DNA of 64,000 bases from Corynebacterium sp. BD556 (GTDB taxonomy: Bacteria > Actinomycetota > Actinomycetes > Mycobacteriales > Mycobacteriaceae), in contig NZ_CP141643.1 of assembly GCF_038452275.1 (NCBI RefSeq), positions 1,550,001 to 1,614,000 of the forward strand, given 5' to 3'. Under the pieces are notes generated by a model. The model was given only the letters and a program-made list of their open reading frames with translations, did no database searches and was not told the DNA's origin. Of the stretch, positions 9,621 to 19,100 are shown piece by piece (the first letter of the stretch is position 1; each line of letters begins with the position of its first letter). The position numbers and the translations under genes were made by a program.

Positions 9621-10823
9621 GTGATTTCATTGGAGGAATGGGCGCAGATCCGGTACCTGCGTGGGCAGGGTCTGTCATTGAGGAAGATCGCGGCCGAAGT
9701 GGGCTGTGCGAAGAAGACGGTGGAGAAGGCTTTGGCTTCAGATTCGCCGCCTTGTTACAAGCCACGGGATGCCAAAGGCACGAGTTTCGATCCGTTTGAA
9801 CCGCAGGTCAGGGAACTTCTCACGGAAACACCGCAGCTTAATGCCAAGGTGTTGGCTCAGCGAGTGGGCTGGACAGGCTCGGATTCATGGTTTCGCAAAC
9901 ACGTTGCCAGGATCCGGACTGAGTATATGCCCGCCGACCCAGTCGATACCCTTACTCACGCCCCGGGGCGTGAGATCCAATGTGATCTCACTTTTGCACC
10001 GGGTGGACTACCTGATGCTGATGGGGTCTACCGCGCGTTGCCGGTGTTGGTGATGGCAGCCTCGCATTCTCGTTTCGCTGCGGCGTGTGTGCTTCCCTCG
10101 CGCACGACTGATGACTTGATCGCCGGGATGTGGCAGTTGATAACACGTGATTTCCAAGCGGTACCAGATCGGCTCGTGTGGGATCACGAGTCCGGGATTG
10201 GCAAGGCGAAGCTGTGCGAGCCTGTTGCCGCATTCGGCGGGGCGCTGTGCTGCAGAATCGTTCAGACCCCACCGCGGGACCCGGAATCTAAAGGCATCGT
10301 CGAGCGCACCAACGGGTACATGAAGCGTTCCTTCTTCCCCGGGCGCCGGTTCAGCGACCCGGTGGATGTGCAAGCCCAACTTGATGAGTGGTTCACCACA
10401 ATCGCCAACGCACGCGTTCACACCACGTTGAAGGCCACACCGGCGGACTTGTTTGCAGCTGATCAGCGGGCGATGCGCCCCTTGCCACCGTATCCGCCGG
10501 TGTTCGGTGTCAGGCCCGCGGTGCGCCTGCCGCGAAACTACTACGTCACCGTTGACACCAACCAGTACAGCGTGGATCCGACATTCATTGACCGACTAGT
10601 CACTGTGCGCAGCACGCTTGATGAAATCGCCGTGACCGGGCCACACGGTGAACCCGCCGCGGTGCACCCGCGCCACTGGGGCCAGCACAAGGTCATCACC
10701 GACCCCGCCCACGCCCAAACTGCCCGCGCCATGCGCCGCGACCTAGCTACGGCGGGCGAGAGATTCCAGCCAGATACCGCTGTTGACATCGCTGACCTAT
10801 CCATCTACGACCACATCGCCTAA
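9621..10823 (+). CDS. istA: IS21 IstA transposase
   Basis: The 400-residue protein begins with a GTG. Residues 1-35 form a helix-turn-helix (LRKIAAEVGCAKKTVEKAL), followed by an rve-type catalytic core (GREIQCDLTF, RLVWDHESGI, SKGIVERTNGYMKRSF supply the DDE residues) and a C-terminal beta-barrel-like region. It is intact. istB follows 43 bp downstream. Confidence 0.93.
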   Translation: MISLEEWAQIRYLRGQGLSLRKIAAEVGCAKKTVEKALASDSPPCYKPRDAKGTSFDPFEPQVRELLTETPQLNAKVLAQRVGWTGSDSWFRKHVARIRTEYMPADPVDTLTHAPGREIQCDLTFAPGGLPDADGVYRALPVLVMAASHSRFAAACVLPSRTTDDLIAGMWQLITRDFQAVPDRLVWDHESGIGKAKLCEPVAAFGGALCCRIVQTPPRDPESKGIVERTNGYMKRSFFPGRRFSDPVDVQAQLDEWFTTIANARVHTTLKATPADLFAADQRAMRPLPPYPPVFGVRPAVRLPRNYYVTVDTNQYSVDPTFIDRLVTVRSTLDEIAVTGPHGEPAAVHPRHWGQHKVITDPAHAQTARAMRRDLATAGERFQPDTAVDIADLSIYDHIA

Positions 10824-11600
10824 CACGGCCTCAACGCCCCACAAACTTCAAGGAGAGCTCTTTCCTATGACCCGCACCAGCGCCCACGACACCGCGGCGG
10901 CAATTAGTCACCTCGCACGGGAGTTGAAAGCCCCACGCATCGACAACGTCTACTCAACCATCGCCAATCAAGCACGTAGCCAATCCTGGACATTCGAGGA
11001 GTACCTCGCCGCCGTGCTATCTGTCGAAGCGACCGCCCGCGCGGAATCCGGAGCATCATTACGCGTCAAACGCGCCGGCTTTCCGGCCGTGAAAACCATC
11101 GCCGACTTCGACTTCACCGCACAACCCAGTATTGACCGCACTGAAATCGCACGCCTTGAAACCGGGGCCTGGGTCGCCACAGCTGAAAACGTCGTCCTGC
11201 TCGGCCCACCCGGAACCGGCAAAACCCACCTCGCCACCGCACTTGGCATCACAGCAGCGCAGCAAGGCTATCGCGTCCTCTTCGACACCGCCGCCGGGTG
11301 GGTAAACACCCTCACCGAAGCCCACAACACCGGCAAACTCGAAACGCTGCTGAAACGATTAAACCGCTACCACCTGCTCATCATCGACGAACTCGGCTAC
11401 ATTCCCGTCGAAGCTGACGCGGCGAACCTGTTTTTTCAACTCGTCTCCAGACGCTACGAACACGGCTCCATCATCGTGACCTCAAACCTAGCGTTTTCCC
11501 AATGGGCGCAATGCTTCGGCGACATCACAGTAGCCACCGCCATGGTCGACTGAAGTGCCCCAGGTTTTGTTCCGTTTGAGTAGATGGGAAAATCTGGAAC

Positions 11601-11918
11601 ATGCCGAGGAAATTTGACCAGGATGCGAAGGACCGCGTTGTCCGTCTCGTTGAAGACCGTATCGTGGCGGAAAATCTTTCGATGCAAGACGCATGTCAGG
11701 CTGTCGCACCCAAACTGGGTGTCTCGTGGCACACAGCCCGACAGTGGACGCAGGCTGCTCGCCGCGACGGACGAGTCCCTGATCATTTGCCTGAAGACTT
11801 GGCTGCTGAAAACGCCAGGCTACGGCGCGAAGTTCAGGAGCTACGTGACACCAACGAGCTGTTGAAAGCTGCCTCGGCTTTTTTCGCATCGGAACTCGGC
11901 CCAACACGTCGGAAATGA
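11601..11918 (+). CDS. IS3-B OrfA
   Basis: The 105-residue protein (MPRKFDQDAKDRVVRL) has a helix-turn-helix (QAVAPKLGVSWHTARQW) and a heptad-like C-terminal coiled coil (ENARLRREVQELRDTNELL). It overlaps orfB by 4 bp, consistent with frameshift or coupled translation. Confidence 0.88.
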   Translation: MPRKFDQDAKDRVVRLVEDRIVAENLSMQDACQAVAPKLGVSWHTARQWTQAARRDGRVPDHLPEDLAAENARLRREVQELRDTNELLKAASAFFASELGPTRRK

Positions 11919-12835
11919 TCCGGTTCGTCGACGACTATCGGGATCGTTTCACGGTCGAGTTCATCTGTGCGACGTTGAAGAATAATCGTGAAGGTGGCTT
12001 CATTACCTCGCGTGGTTACAGGCAGTCGAAAGCCCGGGGCTTAAGTGCCCGCGCACTTCGTGACGCAGCTGTCATGGAGCATGTTCGCCAGGTTCACGCA
12101 AACAATTACGGCGTTTACGGCGTGCGGAAAATGTGGCGTGCCCTTCGACGTGAAGGCATTCATATCGGCCGCGAGCAGACCGCCCGCCTGATGCGCCTGG
12201 CCGGTCTGTCCGGCAAAGGCAAAGGAGGTGCACCTCGCACGACCCGCAAGCCGAAGGGGCCGGATGTGCGACCTGATCTGGTCAATCGTGAATTCAGAGC
12301 GCCAAGCCCCAACCGACTGTGGGTGGCTGACATCACCTATGTGCGCACGCGGAAAGGCTTCGTCTACACCGCATTTGTCACTGATGTGTATTCCCGCAGG
12401 ATTGTCGGGTGGGCGTTGTCAGACTCGATGCGTACCGAGGCGTTGCCTCTGCAGGCGCTGAACCAAGCGATTGTGTGTGCGAAGAAAACCGAAGGTCTAG
12501 TTCACCATTCGGACCACGGCTCGCAATACGTCAGCATCATCTACAACGAGCGTCTGACTGAGCACGGGATCGCTGCGTCTACTGGGACGGTCGGTGACTC
12601 CTACGACAATGCTCTGGCTGAAAACGTTAACGGTTCCTACAAGAATGAACTCATTCAAACTCGGAGGTGGGCGGACGTTGTCGAGGTGGAAATCGCGACG
12701 TTTGAATGGGTGAATTGGTGGAACGAATCACGGCTCCACCAGTCCCTAGACTACCGCACGCCGGCGGAGGTTGAATCAGAATTTTGGAGCAAAAGCTCAG
12801 CTCAGGACATAATGGAAATCAAGGCACATGCCTAG
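11915..12835 (+). CDS. IS3-B OrfB transposase
   Basis: The 306-residue protein has an N-terminal HTH_21-like segment (YGVYGVRKMWRALRREG) and an rve core with DDE residues in LWVADITYV, HHSDHGSQY and DNALAENVNGSYKNE. It is complete and identical in sequence to the copy at 43567-44487. Confidence 0.92.
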   Translation: MIRFVDDYRDRFTVEFICATLKNNREGGFITSRGYRQSKARGLSARALRDAAVMEHVRQVHANNYGVYGVRKMWRALRREGIHIGREQTARLMRLAGLSGKGKGGAPRTTRKPKGPDVRPDLVNREFRAPSPNRLWVADITYVRTRKGFVYTAFVTDVYSRRIVGWALSDSMRTEALPLQALNQAIVCAKKTEGLVHHSDHGSQYVSIIYNERLTEHGIAASTGTVGDSYDNALAENVNGSYKNELIQTRRWADVVEVEIATFEWVNWWNESRLHQSLDYRTPAEVESEFWSKSSAQDIMEIKAHA

Positions 12836-13845
12836 GAACAAAACCCGGGGCACTTCAGACCGCATCGTCCACCACGCCAAAATCTTTCAACACCGAGGAG
12901 TAAGCCACCGCATCAAAGGACGCGAAATACCCGCACCAACAACCCCCTCACCAACCCCACATCAGGCACAATAACAACGAGGGTCTGAACCCCGGAAAGT
13001 GGACACGGAGTTTTAATCAGATGCGGTTTTGAGTATAGCTGTTTCGGAAGATTCAAAGGCGTTCGGCGAACGATAGCCGCACCTCGAGTGCAGGCGTTTG
13101 GTGTTGTAGCGACTGCACCATTGGAACACGTCCCGGCGACACACCAGCTGACTGGCGAAAACAGGTGCATCTTGAAGGACTTCCCGTTTCAACGTGGCGT
13201 TGAACGACTCCGCCAGAGAATTATCCGCGCTGGTACCAATTGCTCCCATCGATTGGGTAACACCGAGACGTTCACATAGTCTTCGGTACCGATCAGAGGT
13301 GTATACACTGCCATGATCGGAGTGGAAAATCGCTCCGTCAAGCCCACCACGGATCCCGTAAGCCATCATCAAAGCCTCTTCAACTAACTCCGTACGCATG
13401 TGGACGGCGATCGCGAAACCGGTCAACTGCCGCGAGTAGCAGTCGATGACCGTCGCCAGGTACATATTCGACCCATCTGCAATCGGGAGGTAGGTGATAT
13501 CGCCGACGTAGACCGTGTTTGGTTTCTCCGCGGTGAAACGGCGTGCGAGCAGATCCGGAAACGTCGGAGCGCGTTTCGCAGACACCGTGGTCTTTACGCG
13601 GCGTTTCTTGGTGTAGCCGAACAATTCCATCTGGCGCATCAGCCTGGCGGTGCGCTTGTGATTGAGGCGATCATCGCTGGTCGGATCCGAGTTGATGGCC
13701 GCTGTGATGCGTTTCGCCCCGTAACAGCCGTTCTCAGCTGTGAACACGGCCTTGATCCTCGCTCCCAGCGCCGCGGGACCTGACCCCTTGGTGGTGGACA
13801 CGCTGAAACCAGCATTTCGCTGGGGAAGTGAGGTACCTTTCCACC

Positions 13846-14187
13846 ATGCCACGCAAGACCTACACCGAGCAGTTCAAGCGTGACGCAGTGACGTTGTACG
13901 AGTCGACCCCTGGAGCCACGATCAACGCGATCGCCTCCGATCTCGGGGTCAACCGCAACTCCCTGCGCACCTGGCTCGACGCCTTCGGCACCGGCACCAA
14001 AACCAACGCCAACGGTGAAAAAGTCGCCAGCCCGATCGCCGCAGCCAACAGCGAACGTACTCCTGCTCAAGGACTCTCCGATGCCGAACGCATCCGCATG
14101 CTGGAACGCGAAAACGCCACGCTACGGGAAGAACGAGAGATCCTGCGCAAGGCGGCCAAATATTTCGCGGAAGAGACGAACTGGTGA
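13846..14187 (+). CDS. IS3-A OrfA (inner copy)
   Basis: The 113-residue protein starts MPRKTYTEQFKRDAV; an in-frame GTG six codons upstream has no separate ribosome site. It has a helix-turn-helix (INAIASDLGVNRNSLRTW) and a C-terminal leucine-zipper-like coil (IRMLERENATLREEREILRK, 20 residues). It overlaps orfB by 4 bp (GTGA), giving coupling or frameshift to OrfAB. Confidence 0.9.
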   Translation: MPRKTYTEQFKRDAVTLYESTPGATINAIASDLGVNRNSLRTWLDAFGTGTKTNANGEKVASPIAAANSERTPAQGLSDAERIRMLERENATLREEREILRKAAKYFAEETNW

Positions 14188-15086
14188 ACCGCTTTCAGTT
14201 CGTTGATGACTACCGAGACTTCTACGAGGTCAAGCGGTTATGTGAGGTCCTGAAGATCAACCGGTCCTCCTACTACAAGTGGAAATCTGCTGCTCCTGCC
14301 CGCCGGCGACGCCTCGTCGCTGACGCGGCGCTGGGAGCGAGGATCAAGGCCGTGTTCACAGCTGAGAACGGCTGTTACGGGGCGAAACGCATCACAGCGG
14401 CCATCAACTCGGATCCGACCAGCGATGATCGCCTCAATCACAAGCGCACCGCCAGGCTGATGCGCCAGATGGAATTGTTCGGCTACACCAAGAAACGCCG
14501 CGTAAAGACCACGGTGTCTGCGAAACGCGCTCCGACGTTTCCGGATCTGCTCGCACGCCGTTTCACCGCGGAGAAACCAAACACGGTCTACGTCGGCGAT
14601 ATCACCTACCTCCCGATTGCAGATGGGTCGAATATGTACCTGGCGACGGTCATCGACTGCTACTCGCGGCAGTTGACCGGTTTCGCGATCGCCGTCCACA
14701 TGCGTACGGAGTTAGTTGAAGAGGCTTTGATGATGGCTTACGGGATCCGTGGCGGGCTTGACGGAGCGATTTTCCACTCCGATCATGGCAGTGTATACAC
14801 CTCTGATCGGTACCGAAGACTATGTGAACGTCTCGGTGTTACCCAATCGATGGGAGCAATTGGTACCAGCGCGGATAATTCTCTGGCGGAGTCGTTCAAC
14901 GCCACGTTGAAACGGGAAGTCCTTCAAGATGCACCTGTTTTCGCCAGTCAGCTGGTGTGTCGCCGGGACGTGTTCCAATGGTGCAGTCGCTACAACACCA
15001 AACGCCTGCACTCGAGGTGCGGCTATCGTTCGCCGAACGCCTTTGAATCTTCCGAAACAGCTATACTCAAAACCGCATCTGATTAA
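14184..15086 (+). CDS. IS3-A OrfB transposase (inner copy)
   Basis: The 300-residue protein starts at a GTG (MNRFQFVDD). HTH_21-like segment (NGCYGAKRITAAIN) and rve core with DDE residues in YVGDITYLPI, IFHSDHGSVYT and DNSLAESFNATLKRE. Intact. It differs from most other copies by DYRDF instead of DHRDF near the N-terminus. Confidence 0.93.
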   Translation: MNRFQFVDDYRDFYEVKRLCEVLKINRSSYYKWKSAAPARRRRLVADAALGARIKAVFTAENGCYGAKRITAAINSDPTSDDRLNHKRTARLMRQMELFGYTKKRRVKTTVSAKRAPTFPDLLARRFTAEKPNTVYVGDITYLPIADGSNMYLATVIDCYSRQLTGFAIAVHMRTELVEEALMMAYGIRGGLDGAIFHSDHGSVYTSDRYRRLCERLGVTQSMGAIGTSADNSLAESFNATLKREVLQDAPVFASQLVCRRDVFQWCSRYNTKRLHSRCGYRSPNAFESSETAILKTASD

Positions 15087-15730
15087 AACTCCGTGTCCAC
15101 TTTCCGGGGTTCAGACCCGCGTCAGCGACGAGGCGTCGCCGGCGGGCAGGAGCAGCAGATTTCCACTTGTAGTAGGAGGACCGGTTGATCTTCAGGACCT
15201 CACATAACCGCTTGACCTCGTAGAAGTCTCGGTGGTCATCAACGAACTGAAAGCGGTTCACCAGTTCGTCTCTTCCGCGAAATATTTGGCCGCCTTGCGC
15301 AGGATCTCTCGTTCTTCCCGTAGCGTGGCGTTTTCGCGTTCCAGCATGCGGATGCGTTCGGCATCGGAGAGTCCTTGAGCAGGAGTACGTTCGCTGTTGG
15401 CTGCGGCGATCGGGCTGGCGACTTTTTCACCGTTGGCGTTGGTTTTGGTGCCGGTGCCGAAGGCGTCGAGCCAGGTGCGCAGGGAGTTGCGGTTGACCCC
15501 GAGATCGGAGGCGATCGCGTTGATCGTGGCTCCAGGGGTCGACTCGTACAACGTCACTGCGTCACGCTTGAACTGCTCGGTGTAGGTCTTGCGTGGCATG
15601 GTGGAAAGGTACCTCACTTCCCCAGCGAAATGCTGGTTTCAGCGTGTCCACCACCAAGGGGTCAGGTCCCGACCACACTGGGCTACATTTCAAAGAGCGC
15701 CAGTGGGCTACATTTCGAAGAGCGCTCACA

Positions 15731-15955
15731 CTTGCAGTGCCCACCTATTGTTCGATGTATCTCATTGACGTCGTCATACTGAAGTTGCATCCAAGCAGCT
15801 ACTTCCCCATGTGTTTGTTTAAGCATTGCAAAAAGACGAGGGGCGTGCCAACTATCTATCTCCAAGGTCACCATTAGTCGGATGAATGGGCCGATAGAAC
15901 TAGCGAAAACAAGTGGTAGCCTGAACCTTTTTAGTGGCACACCTACAACGGACAA
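15731..15955 (-). CDS. Small unknown protein whose last codon was hit by IS21
   Basis: A short minus-strand frame (VTLEIDSWHAPRLFAMLKQ, then VAAWMQLQYDDVNEIHRTIGG) ends HCK-stop when read across the IS21 insertion, the stop lying in the 5-bp duplication and the DNA before 9546. With IS21 present, the frame instead runs about 15 codons into the element end. The only upstream start is TTG and no good ribosome site is visible, so the true start is uncertain and the gene may itself be a remnant. I do not recognise the family. Confidence 0.35.
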
Positions 15956-15988
15956 AAATTATGCAGCTCAACCCCAACTTGCGCGTTA

Positions 15989-16037
15989 AAAGCGCTTAGA
16001 CCCCGCCTTCCTGTCGAAGGCGGGGTCTAAGCGCTTT
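15989..16037 (-). terminator. Hairpin terminator downstream of surface-protein gene 3
   Basis: The 22-bp stem (15989-16010 with 16016-16037) and 5-nt loop are identical to those at 4252-4300, with TTTT following on the minus strand. It lies about 75 bp after the stop codon at 16113. Confidence 0.85.
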
Positions 16038-16112
16038 AGGTTGAAAAGCTACTGCCTTTCAACACTGACTCCTCATGCCAACCGGAATCAGTATTCCAAC
16101 CGGAATCAGTCC

Positions 16113-19100
16113 CTAGGAAGATCCCAACGAGGAAGAACCACCGTTGGTATTACCCTCACCAGACCCCAAGTTGTTCTCAGAGGAAATCTTATCAATCCCC
16201 TCCAAGGACGATCCAGCCTGCTGATTATTATCCGAAGAACCAAGACCACCCGGAGTACACGCATCCGCGATAACGAGGCCAACAAGCACCACGGCACTGA
16301 TCGCCGCGAGGCTACCAGCCACCTGCGAAAGGTTCAGACCAAACTTACGCAACTCCATGTCGATCTGCTCAGCCTGCGCAGCAAGAGCCGGATCAAACAG
16401 ACCCAAACGCTGCTGAATCATCGCGTTGAAATCCGCAAGCTGCGAGTTGACCTGATCCACGATCGGGGCCAGACCCGGAATCTGCATCTCCGAAGCAATC
16501 GCAAGCGGAATCAAGCCCAGCAACGGAAGACCAAAACCAAGGCTCGTAGCGATACAACGGCCAAGCTGATCCTCATTCAAGCTAGAGCCCTTAGTCGGCT
16601 CAACGATCGTCACGGTAACCGTGTCAATGACCTTATCGTCATTGTCCCTAACCACAATGACAATCTTGTCGCCCGGCCGAGCGTCCTGTGACGGAGTGAC
16701 AACCAAGCTGCCATTGCCGTCAAGCACAGCCGTACCCGGACCAGTGGTCACAACAGTCGTTCCTTCCGGAACCTTACCGCCCACGTTCGGAATCGTCACC
16801 GGCCGATCCGGAGTAGTGGAAGTGTCATTCCAATCCGGAGCCTGCACAGGCTCAACGATCGTCACGGTAACCGTGTCAATGACCTTATCGTCATTGTCCC
16901 TAACCACAATGACAATCTTGTCGCCCGGCTTAGCACCCTGTGACGGAGTGACAACCAAGCTGCCATTGCCGTCAAGCACAGCCGTACCCGGACCAGTGGT
17001 CACAACAGTCGTTCCTTCCGGAACCTTACCGCCCACGTTCGGAATCGTCACCGGCCGATCCGGAGTAGTGGAAGTGTCATTCCAATCCGGAGCCTGCGCA
17101 GGTGCAACGATCGTCACGGTAACCGTGTCGAGCTCCCTGCCGTTCTTGTTGTTAACCACAACGACAATCTTGTCGCCCGGCTTAGCCTCCCCCGACGGAG
17201 TGACAACCAAGCTGCCATCTCCCTCTAGGCGTGCACTGCCCGGACCAGTGGTCGCAACAGTCGAGCCTTCCGGAACCTTAGCGCCCACGTTCGGAAGCGT
17301 CACCGGCTGATCCGGAGTAGTGGAAGTGTCATTCCAATTCGGCTTGCCAGGAACACTATCCGGATCCTTCGGGTTCGAACCCGCATCGATTTCTTCGCCG
17401 TCCGGGTAGCCATCATTGTCATCATCCGGATCCGTGACATCCGGGTCACCATCACCATCAGTATCCAACTGGAACGGCGCCTCAGTATTATCCACCGAAT
17501 TATCCGAATACGTCACCACAACCGGAACATCGAACTGCTCAATGGTGTCCTTATCCAAAGACTGCGGAGCCATCACCGTGATCACACCGGTGTTCTCATC
17601 AATCTCAACGGAATAACCCGCTGGCTTGACATAGTCTTGCTTGATGGCGTACTTCGCACCTTGAGGCGCTGCAACATCTTTACCGGCCTTGTTCTTAAAC
17701 TTCGGCGCCGAGGTTGCAGGCTTACCCGGAACAACAAGCGTCAAATCATACGTCGGGTCGTAGTACGCAGACTGGTCCGGATCCTTCGGGTTCGTACCCG
17801 CATCAATCTCGTCCCCATCCGGAACACCATCATTGTCATCATCCGGATCCGTGACATCAGGGTCACCATCACCATCAGTATCCAACTGGAACGGCGCATC
17901 AGTGTTATCCACCGAATTATCCGAATACGTCACCACAACCGGAACATCGAACTGCTCAATGGTGTCCTTATCCAAAGACTCCGGAGCCATCACCGTGATC
18001 ACACCGGTGTTCTCATCAATCTCAACGGAATAACCCGCCGGCTTGACATAGCCTTCCTTGATGGCGTACTTCGCACCTTGAGGCGCTGCAACATCATTAC
18101 CGGCATTGTCCTTAAACTTCGGCGCCGAGGTTGCAGGCTTACCCGGAACAACAAGCGTCAAATCATACGTCGGGTCGTAGTACGCAGACTGCTCCGGATC
18201 CTGCGCAGGTGCAACGATCGTCACGGTAACCGTGTCGAGCTCCCTGCCGTTCTTGTTGTTAACCACAATGACAATCTTGTCGCCCGGCTTAGCCTCCCCA
18301 GACGGAGTGACAACCAAGCTGCCATCTCCCTCTAGGCGTGCACTGCCCGGACCAGTGGTCGCAACAGTCGAGCCTTCCGGAACCTTAGCGCCCACGTTCG
18401 GAAGCGTCACCGGCCGATCCGGGGTAGTGGAAGTGTCCTCCCAATTCGGCTTGCCAGGAACACTATCCGGATCCTTCGGGTTCGAACCCGCATCGATTTC
18501 TTCGCCGTCCGGGTAGCCATCATTGTCATCGTCCGGATCCGTGACATCAGGGTCACCATCACCATCAGTATCCAACTGGAACGGCGCATCAGTGTTATCC
18601 ACCGAATTATCCGAATACGTCACCACAACCGGAACATCGAACTGCTCAATGGTGTCCTTATCCAAAGACTGCGGAGCCATCACCGTGATCACACCGGTGT
18701 TCTCATCAATCTCAACGGAATAACCCGCCGGCTTGACATAGTCTTGCTTGATGGCGTACTTCGCACCTTGAGGCGCTGCAACATCTTTACCGGCCTTGTT
18801 CTTAAACTTCGGCGCCGAGGTTGCAGGCGTACCCGGAACAACAAGCGTCAAATCATACGTCGGGTCGTAGTACGCAGACTGGTCCGGATCCTTCGGGTTC
18901 GTACCCGCATCAATCTCGTCCCCATCCGGAACACCATCATTGTCATCATCCGGATCCGTGACATCAGGGTCACCATCACCATCAGTATCCAACTGGAACG
19001 GCGCATCAGTGTTATCCACCGAATTATCCGAATACGTCACCACAACCGGAACATCGAACTGCTCAATGGTGTCCTTATCCAAAGACTCCGGAGCCGTCAC

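Larger units (their letters stand above)
11551..12857 (+). mobile_element. IS3-B, IS3 family element, copy 1
   Basis: The 1307-bp element has ends TGAAGTGCCCCAGGTTTTGT and TGAAGTGCCCCGGGTTTTGT (read inward). The 3-bp duplication GAC flanks it. It is inserted in istB of IS21 copy 1, and both transposase frames are intact. Confidence 0.93.
10867..12974 (+). pseudogene. istB: IS21 IstB ATPase, interrupted by IS3-B
   Basis: It starts MTRTSAHDTAAA after an AAGGAGAGCTC ribosome site, rather than at the earlier in-frame ATG inside istA. The AAA+ helper ATPase has Walker A GPPGTGKT and Walker B LLIIDELGY. The frame is broken at 11550 by IS3-B (duplicated GAC at 11548-11550 and 12858-12860), and the last 38 codons resume at 12861 and end at 12974. 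The interrupted protein keeps both Walker motifs but loses its C-terminus. Confidence 0.9.
13776..15118 (+). mobile_element. IS3-A, inner copy (inserted in another IS3-A)
   Basis: The 1343-bp element with the same ends lies in opposite orientation to the outer copy. The 3-bp duplication GCG (13773-13775, 15119-15121) marks a genuine transposition into the orfB of the outer copy. Confidence 0.94.
13013..15599 (-). pseudogene. IS3-A outer transposase genes (orfA intact, orfB interrupted)
   Basis: OrfA lies at 15258-15599 (MPRKTYTEQFKRD). OrfB begins at 15261, runs to the insertion near 15119 and resumes at 13775 down to 13013 with the DDE core (VGDITYLPI, FHSDHGSVY, DNSLAESFN). An apparent 279-residue reading frame at 13013-13852 only arises because the end of the inner element reads through into the interrupted orfB. 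Confidence 0.88.
12981..15669 (-). mobile_element. IS3-A, outer copy, itself interrupted by a second IS3-A
   Basis: Ends GGGTCTGAACCCC and GGACCTGACCCC (inward) with 3-bp duplication CGA (12978-12980, 15670-15672) place it near the right end of IS21 copy 1. Its two parts, 12981-13775 and 15122-15669, add up to 1343 bp. Its orfB is cut at about codon 48 by the inner copy; orfA (15258-15599) is whole. Confidence 0.93.
9551..15730 (+). mobile_element. IS21 family element, copy 1, carrying three nested IS3 insertions
   Basis: Ends are TGTCAGCGCTCTTTGAAAAG and, inward from the right, TGTGAGCGCTCTTCGAAA. Each end holds two copies of a GAAA(A/T)GTAGCCC motif, the multiple terminal repeats typical of IS21. 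The 5-bp duplication CTTGC flanks it (9546-9550, 15731-15735). Subtracting IS3-B (11551-12857) and the two IS3-A copies with their 3-bp duplications leaves 2178 bp, the length of the other two IS21 copies. istA is whole and istB is split. Confidence 0.93.

Noticed and set aside
13013..13852. Apparent 279-residue transposase starting MAWWKGTSLPQ
   Set aside because: It is a chance fusion of the inner IS3-A end with the interrupted orfB of the outer copy.
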